Shown here in pieces: positions 5,649 to 9,587 of a stretch of DNA of 9,587 nucleotides (positions are counted from its first letter, which is position 1; each line of letters opens with the position of its first letter). The notes below the pieces were generated by a model. That model was not told where the DNA came from and made no database searches. It saw only the letters and a program-made list of their open reading frames with translations. Source of the DNA: JBGSLA01 sp041740935. GTDB lineage: Bacteria; Desulfobacterota; Desulfobaccia; Desulfobaccales; 0-14-0-80-60-11. Location of the stretch: positions 1 through 9,587 of the forward strand of contig JBGSLA010000237.1 of the NCBI GenBank assembly GCA_041740935.1. Direction: 5' to 3'. The position numbers and the translations under genes were made by a program.

Positions 5649-6974
5649 TTATGACGTCTCCTCATCCGGGGAACCGGATGCGGGAATCAGGTTGGCCGCG
5701 TCCACGATCAGCTGCATCACTTTTTTATCCCGGAGTTGCCGCTCTACACCTGCCATCAGGTTGTTTTCCTGATAGTACTGGCGCACCTCGGTAAGGGGGT
5801 GCTTGCTGCGCAGGGCGATGGCGGCCAGTTCCTGGTCCACCTCGGCCGTTTCCACCGAGATATTTTCCTGGGCGGCGATTTTATCGAAAATGAGTCGCAC
5901 CCTTACCCGGCGCTCCGCCCGGGGTTTGATGCGCTCCAACATATTCTCAATATCCAGGCCCTCGAGGTTCAACTTCTGCTGTTGCAGGAAGGCGAGCTGA
6001 TCCTGAAGCATGGCTTCCTGTTCCTGGCGGATCAGGGCCGGGGGCGCTTCAAAGGGATTGGCGGTGATCAGCTGATCCAGGGCCTGGTCTTCCAACTTCC
6101 CCTGTCGCTCCCTTTCCCTGCTCTTAATAATATCTTCTCGCACGGCCTGGCGCAAGTCGGCCGCCGTTTGAAAATCCCCCCCCAGACTCTTGGCAAAGTC
6201 GTCATCCAGTTCGGGGACCGCTTTCTCCTTGACCTCATGCACCTTGACCTCAAAGTCGATCACCTTGCCGGCGATCAGGGGATTGAAAAAGTCGCCGGGC
6301 AGGTCCACCGCGAAACGGGTTTCCGCCCCGGGCATCAGGCCCATAAGGTTTTTCTCGAAATCCAGGTTGAACTTGCCGCTTCCCAACTCCATATAAATAT
6401 TATCCGCCTTGGCCTCGGTGAGGGCCTCCCCGGCAAAAAAGCCCTGGTAATCCAGGACCACGAAGTCGCCTTCCTGCAGGGCCCGAGGCTCCTTGAGGGG
6501 GGAGAGCATGGCGTTGCTCTGGCGGATGTCGTCCAGGCGCTTTTCCATTTCCTCGTCCGCGACCTCAGCTCCGGGGTCTTCCAGGGTCAGGCCCTGGTAG
6601 CCCTCGGGGGTGAACTCGGGGGGCACCTCCACTTCCACCTGATAGCGGAATTCCTCCCCCGCGACCACCGGCGGCAGGGGTTCGGGCCAATTAAAGCCCA
6701 CGGCTGTGAGCCCCTGCTCCCGCAGGGCCTCATCGAGAGAGCGGCGCACCAATATGTCCGAAACCTCTTCCTGCACCTGTTTTTTGTAATACATCTCCAA
6801 CACGGAGCGGGGGACCTTGCCCGGACGGAAGCCTTTGACCTTGGCCCGTTTCCCCAGATTTTTGTAGGCCCGGTCCACTTCCGCAGTGACTTCCTCGGCC
6901 GCCACCGCAATCTTAAGTTTCCGTTTAATGTCGCTGAGATTTTCCATCTGTACGGTTGTCTGAGTTGACGTCAT
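5649..6974 (-). CDS. tig: Trigger factor, ribosome-associated chaperone and PPIase
   Basis: Binds near the ribosomal exit tunnel, shelters nascent chains and catalyses peptidyl-prolyl isomerisation. The 441-residue product (E. coli about 432) has the three expected parts. First comes the ribosome-binding domain with signature GFRPGKVP (48-55). An FKBP-like PPIase domain follows (about 165-250), starting at EGDFVVLDYQGFFAG. A long helical C-terminal chaperone domain (about 255-435) completes it. The start is the least certain point: the ATG at 6974 keeps the TTVQMENLSDIKRKLKI strand that aligns with the family N terminus, but its purine-rich site (AAGGAA) is far upstream. GTG at 6986 and ATG at 6947 are alternatives. 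The frame stays open upstream through the tRNA-Leu, which cannot be coding. First protein gene of the operon, 69 bp from the tRNA. Confidence 0.95.
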   Translation of the reverse strand: MTSTQTTVQMENLSDIKRKLKIAVAAEEVTAEVDRAYKNLGKRAKVKGFRPGKVPRSVLEMYYKKQVQEEVSDILVRRSLDEALREQGLTAVGFNWPEPLPPVVAGEEFRYQVEVEVPPEFTPEGYQGLTLEDPGAEVADEEMEKRLDDIRQSNAMLSPLKEPRALQEGDFVVLDYQGFFAGEALTEAKADNIYMELGSGKFNLDFEKNLMGLMPGAETRFAVDLPGDFFNPLIAGKVIDFEVKVHEVKEKAVPELDDDFAKSLGGDFQTAADLRQAVREDIIKSRERERQGKLEDQALDQLITANPFEAPPALIRQEQEAMLQDQLAFLQQQKLNLEGLDIENMLERIKPRAERRVRVRLIFDKIAAQENISVETAEVDQELAAIALRSKHPLTEVRQYYQENNLMAGVERQLRDKKVMQLIVDAANLIPASGSPDEETS

Positions 6975-7043
6975 GGCCGGTTGCACGCTTGTCGTGGTTC
7001 CTTTCCAGAAAAATTTAGCAGACCTGATAATGTTCCGAAAAAC

Positions 7044-7128
7044 TGGTGCGAGAGGGGGGACTCGAACCCCCACGGTTATCCCGCTGGATCCTAAGTCCAG
7101 TGCGTCTGCCTGATTCCGCCACTCTCGC
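7044..7128 (-). tRNA. tRNA-Leu (anticodon UAG)
   Basis: An 85-nt class II tRNA. The acceptor stem GCGAGAG pairs perfectly with CTCTCGC. The anticodon arm CTGGA CTTAGGA TCCAG carries TAG at 7093-7091. The long variable arm (CGG, loop, CCG) typical of leucine tRNAs is present, as is the T arm with GGTTCGAGTCC. Discriminator A is followed by an encoded CCA (7046-7044). It stands 69 bp before tig on the same strand with its own strong-looking promoter and no terminator in between, so tig may be transcribed through it. Confidence 0.97.
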
Positions 7129-7434
7129 AAGCAAAAATGATACCTAAATGTAGTAAGTCTCCGAAAGCAAGTCAAGGTAAACGACAGCCTGGCAAGGCAA
7201 ATTGTCCCTCAAATATTGTTTCCGGGGCAAATCGGTGTTATTTTTCCTAAAACAACGACATCGCGCCCGTCCGGTTGCCGGGACGCTTCAGGCAAAATGT
7301 CGCCGCAGGCTTCAGCTTGCGCTTTGACAGACCGGAACGCCTGAGAATTCCGGGAATCTTTTGACCTCAACCGCCCGCGGTCTCCCGGCTGCATTGTGCA
7401 GGAGGCCTAAGGATCATTCATCTGGAGGAATACA
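7129..7434. other. Divergent spacer between tRNA-Leu and aminopeptidase
   Basis: This 306-bp spacer holds the tRNA-Leu promoter at its left end and the aminopeptidase ribosome binding site at its right end. In between, at 7302-7323, GCAGGCT, loop TC, AGCTTGC (one G.T pair) is an inverted, degenerate relative of the palindrome at 614-638. A perfect TTGACA occurs at 7324-7329 on the plus strand, but no matching -10 box is correctly spaced, so the aminopeptidase promoter could not be placed. Confidence 0.55.
7147..7175 (-). promoter_or_regulatory. Sigma-70-type promoter for tRNA-Leu and likely tig operon
   Basis: Minus-strand TTGACT (7175-7170, five of six consensus bases) and TACATT (7152-7147, four of six) are separated by exactly 17 bases. 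The -10 box ends 18 bases before the tRNA 5' end. No equally good promoter was seen between the tRNA and tig, so it may serve both. No CIRCE-type inverted repeat was noticed here. Confidence 0.6.
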
Positions 7435-8856
7435 GTGCCTAAAGCCCGAGACAAAAAAGAACTCGACAAACTGCGGGAGCGCCTCAGCGTGTCGCCCCGC
7501 CTGGTGTGGGACCATGTGGACCAGGCCGAGCGCCGGGCCATCATGGACTATGCCGAGCGTTACAAGCAATTTCTGGATGCGGCCAAAACCGAGCGGCAGG
7601 CCGTGACCGAAATCGAGCGCCAGGCCCGGGACCGGGGCTTTGTGCCCCTCATGGGCTCGGCTCCGGGGAAACCCTGGATTTACTCCTACAAGGGCAAGAC
7701 CATCGCCCTGGGGGTGCCGGGCCGCCGGCCCCTAACCGACGGCCTGCGCCTCATCGGGGCCCATATCGACTCCCCCCGCCTGGACCTGAAGCAATATCCC
7801 CTGTACGAGGACACCGACCTGGTGTTTCTGAAAACCCACTATTACGGCGGCATCAAGAAATACCAGTGGCTGGCCCGGCCCCTGGCCCTGCACGGCGTGG
7901 TGCTCAAGGCCGACGGCCAGGCGGTGGAGTTCAGGGTGGGGGAGAAGCCGGAAGACCCGGTCTTCACGGTGCTGGATCTGTTGCCCCACCTGGCCCGCAA
8001 GGTCCAGATGGACAAAAAGGTCTCCGAGGCCTTTGAAGGGGAAAAGCTCAACGTCCTGGTGGGCTCTCTGCCCATCGGCGACAAGGACACCAAGGAGCGC
8101 TTCAAGCTCTCTTTGCTGAAATATCTTGAGGATACCCACGGCCTCACCGAGGAGGACCTGGTGTCCGCCGAATTGGAGGTGGTGCCCGCCGGCCCGGCCC
8201 GGGATGTGGGCTGGGACCGGTCCCTGGTGGCGGCCTACGGCCAGGACGACCGCTCCTGCGCCTACCCGGCCCTGGAGGCCATCCTGGCCCTCAAGGACCC
8301 GGAATACGCCGCGCTCGCCCTGTTCTACGACAAGGAAGAGGTGGGCAGCGACGGCAACACCTCGGCCAAAAGCTGCCTGTTGGAGGACATGGTGGAACTG
8401 CTCCTCGAGCGGGAGGGCGCAAGCCCCCTGGCCCGGCGCCGGGTGCTGATGAACTCTTATGCCATCTCCGGGGACGTCACCGGGGCCATTGACCCCGACT
8501 ATCCGGAAGTCCACGAAAAACGGAACGCCGCCCGCCTGGGCTACGGCATCTCCCTGACCAAATACACCGGCCACGGCGGCAAATACAGCGCCAATGACGC
8601 GCACGCCGAATATCTCGCCTGGCTCCGCAAGATCTTAAATGACGCCGGGGTCATCTGGCAGGCCAGCCATCTGGGCAAGGTGGACGAAGGCGGGGGGGGC
8701 ACCATCGCCAAATACCTGGCGGTGCACGGCATGGAAATCATCGATTCGGGGCCGCCGGTCCTGTCCATGCACTCCCCCTTCGAAGTGGCCTCCAAGGCCG
8801 ACCTCTACATGGTGCTCAAGGCCTACCGGACCTTTTTCGAGGCGCCGGGGCGGTGA
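7435..8856 (+). CDS. M18-family metallo-aminopeptidase
   Basis: A cytosolic, probably multimeric dinuclear-zinc exopeptidase that removes N-terminal residues from peptides; acidic residues are the usual preference in M18, but specificity cannot be read from sequence. The 473-residue product preserves the M18 active site in order: His110 and Asp112 in GAHIDSPR, Asp271 in GQDDRSCAYPAL, the Glu301-Glu302 pair in YDKEEVGSDG, Asp347 in ISGDVTGAIDPDY, and His446 in LSMHSPFE. By alignment to human DNPEP the metal ligands are His110, Asp271, Glu302, Asp347 and His446, with Glu301 the catalytic base. It starts with GTG, preceded by GGAGG at 6 bases, a strong site. The GQDDR form suggests the bacterial subgroup called aminopeptidase 1 (apeA). 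It is divergent from the protease operon, and could trim peptides released by ClpXP and Lon (inference). Confidence 0.93.
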   Translation: MPKARDKKELDKLRERLSVSPRLVWDHVDQAERRAIMDYAERYKQFLDAAKTERQAVTEIERQARDRGFVPLMGSAPGKPWIYSYKGKTIALGVPGRRPLTDGLRLIGAHIDSPRLDLKQYPLYEDTDLVFLKTHYYGGIKKYQWLARPLALHGVVLKADGQAVEFRVGEKPEDPVFTVLDLLPHLARKVQMDKKVSEAFEGEKLNVLVGSLPIGDKDTKERFKLSLLKYLEDTHGLTEEDLVSAELEVVPAGPARDVGWDRSLVAAYGQDDRSCAYPALEAILALKDPEYAALALFYDKEEVGSDGNTSAKSCLLEDMVELLLEREGASPLARRRVLMNSYAISGDVTGAIDPDYPEVHEKRNAARLGYGISLTKYTGHGGKYSANDAHAEYLAWLRKILNDAGVIWQASHLGKVDEGGGGTIAKYLAVHGMEIIDSGPPVLSMHSPFEVASKADLYMVLKAYRTFFEAPGR

Positions 8857-8861
8857 GCAGC

Positions 8862-8896
8862 GGTTTGGGGTTTTCGGTTTGGGGTTTTCGGTGTAT
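8862..8896. repeat. Heptad tandem repeat after the aminopeptidase
   Basis: Units GGTTTGG and GGTTTTC alternate twice, then a degenerate GGTGTAT, giving a 7-bp period with a 14-bp higher-order repeat. It begins 5 bp after the aminopeptidase stop codon, a position analogous to the heptad array beside lon. Confidence 0.75.
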
Positions 8897-8917
8897 ATTA
8901 TATGACGCGGGAAGGGG

Positions 8918-8948
8918 TGGGGGCACTGCCGGCCCCCATTTCTTTCTT
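8918..8948 (+). terminator. Probable terminator of the aminopeptidase gene
   Basis: TGGGGGC (8918-8924) pairs perfectly with GCCCCCA (8932-8938) around a 7-base loop, followed on the plus strand by TTTCTTTCTT. Location 61 bp after the stop and the pyrimidine tail fit a rho-independent terminator; the T-run is interrupted by C. Confidence 0.55.
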
Positions 8949-8996
8949 CCGGCAACGACTCTTCGCCAATGAGGGGGAGGGTGAGAAGGCTATAAC

Positions 8997-9114
8997 CTTT
9001 TGCAAAACTCGATTTCGCCTTACATGTCATTCTGAGCGCAGCGAATCTCGCCTTTTTAATGCCTTGAGATCCTTCACTTCGTTCAGGATGACAGAAAAAC
9101 CGGTTTTGCAAGAG
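8997..9114. mobile_element. Composite palindrome, MITE-like
   Basis: Inner arms TGTCATTCTGAGCGCAGCG.. (9025-9049) and ..CACTTCGTTCAGGATGACA (9066-9093) are imperfect inverted copies around a short AT-rich centre. Outside them, CTTTTGCAAAACTCG (8997-9011) is inverted as CGGTTTTGCAAGAG (9101-9114). Translated on the minus strand the arms give HPERSEGS and FAALRMT, a pair of spurious peptides well known from a dispersed bacterial repeat. No transposase is present, so any mobility would be in trans. Confidence 0.6.
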
Positions 9115-9193
9115 CTTCTGGGCAGAGGGGTGGAGGGTTCAGGCTCAGAGCCCCAGGACCTCTTTGCCGTAAGGTTTCAACCGGTTTGATCCC

Positions 9194-9587
9194 ATGAAAA
9201 AATTTTTCACCCGCGTCAAAACCAAAGCAGAACCCGACCCCACCAACGCCTCCTGGGGAAATGTCGCCAGCTTTTACAGCCTGCTGCTGTTCCTCATCGC
9301 CATCCCTTTTGTGCTCATCGTGGGGCTGGTGTGGCTCACCGGCATCCTCGGGTTCAACGCCTATATCTTCGCCGGCTTCGCGGTGCTGTTGGCCGTGGCC
9401 GTCTGGCGGCTCTATCGGGGCTGGAACCGCTTCAAACAGCGGCTGGCGGCCCAGGGCAGCGAGGTCCAGGACCTCATGCGGGAGGCGGCCAGAACCGGCG
9501 GCAACATGGAAGTCTCGGTGATGAGCGGCCTGTTCACCGTGCGCTACCACGGCCGGGGGGGCCTCCTGCCCGAGGCCCTGCCCCCGG
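9194..9587 (+). CDS. Membrane protein of unknown function, 3' end outside window
   Basis: 131 complete codons are visible before the window ends. The protein starts MKKFFTRVKTKAEPDPT, a short basic cytosolic-type N terminus. Two hydrophobic helices follow, at about 27-49 (SLLLFLIAIPFVLIVGLVWL) and about 53-72. After them come a basic, amphipathic stretch (WRLYRGWNRFKQRLAAQG) and the start of a soluble domain. The predicted topology is two membrane passes with the C-terminal part on the N-terminal side. I do not recognise the family. The start is the only ATG after an in-frame TAA at 9170, with no GTG or TTG between. The ribosome binding site is poor, with TAAGG about 19 bases upstream. Codon use matches the neighbouring genes. 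Confidence 0.75.
   Translation, partial: MKKFFTRVKTKAEPDPTNASWGNVASFYSLLLFLIAIPFVLIVGLVWLTGILGFNAYIFAGFAVLLAVAVWRLYRGWNRFKQRLAAQGSEVQDLMREAARTGGNMEVSVMSGLFTVRYHGRGGLLPEALPP

Noticed and set aside
5736..6968. Long plus-strand open frame (410 codons) opposite tig
   Set aside because: Antisense shadow of trigger factor; composition follows the codon bias of tig and there is no ribosome binding site or recognisable domain.
6975..7175. Extension of trigger factor to an ATG at 7175
   Set aside because: The extra codons read through the whole tRNA-Leu gene and its promoter; the conserved N terminus begins near 6974.
7324..7352. Aminopeptidase promoter from the perfect TTGACA at 7324
   Set aside because: No acceptable -10 box occurs 15-19 bases downstream.
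7732..8604. Minus-strand open frame (290 codons) opposite the aminopeptidase
   Set aside because: Antisense to conserved M18 active-site segments; no independent support.
8635..9111. Minus-strand frame encoding HPERSEGS...FAALRMT
   Set aside because: The peptide is a translation of the dispersed inverted repeat and then runs antisense into the aminopeptidase gene.

Overview
The window carries a complete cytosolic protein-quality-control operon on the minus strand: tRNA-Leu(UAG), tig (trigger factor), clpP, clpX and lon, read from about 7128 down to 1193. A tRNA-Asp(GUC) lies further downstream on the same strand. On the plus strand there is an M18-family metallo-aminopeptidase (7435-8856) and the 5' part of an unrecognised two-helix membrane protein that runs off the window (9194 onward). 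GC-rich coding DNA, the gene order and the protein sequences fit a deltaproteobacterial (Desulfobacterota-type) chromosome. That assignment is inference, since no 16S or lineage-specific gene is present.

Layout. Positions 1-841 hold no convincing gene. They are a patchwork of short palindromes, diverged direct repeats and a 7-bp tandem repeat, ending in a terminator for tRNA-Asp (842-919). Positions 920-1192 are again repeat-rich: a weak tRNA-Asp promoter candidate, GTAG-footed palindromes and a 12-unit heptad array that stops next to the lon stop codon. Positions 1193-6974 hold lon, clpX, clpP and tig, closely packed; the tig stop and the clpP start are 1 bp apart. tRNA-Leu (7044-7128) sits 69 bp before tig and has a good sigma-70-like promoter. 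The divergent 306-bp spacer leads to the aminopeptidase. Positions 8857-9193 contain another heptad repeat, a probable terminator and a roughly 118-bp nested palindrome resembling a MITE.

How the genes work together. Trigger factor binds nascent chains at the ribosome exit. ClpX unfolds tagged or damaged proteins and feeds them to the ClpP serine protease. Lon degrades misfolded and regulatory proteins by itself. The M18 aminopeptidase, transcribed divergently, could trim the peptides these proteases release, but that link is only inferred from position and family chemistry.

The coding genes look ordinary, intact and conserved. I found no new defence, secretion or metabolic system. What deserves a second look is the intergenic DNA: a dense series of palindromes sharing a TACA (GTAG in reverse) foot, three separate arrays with 7-bp period, and a composite palindrome with outer inverted arms.
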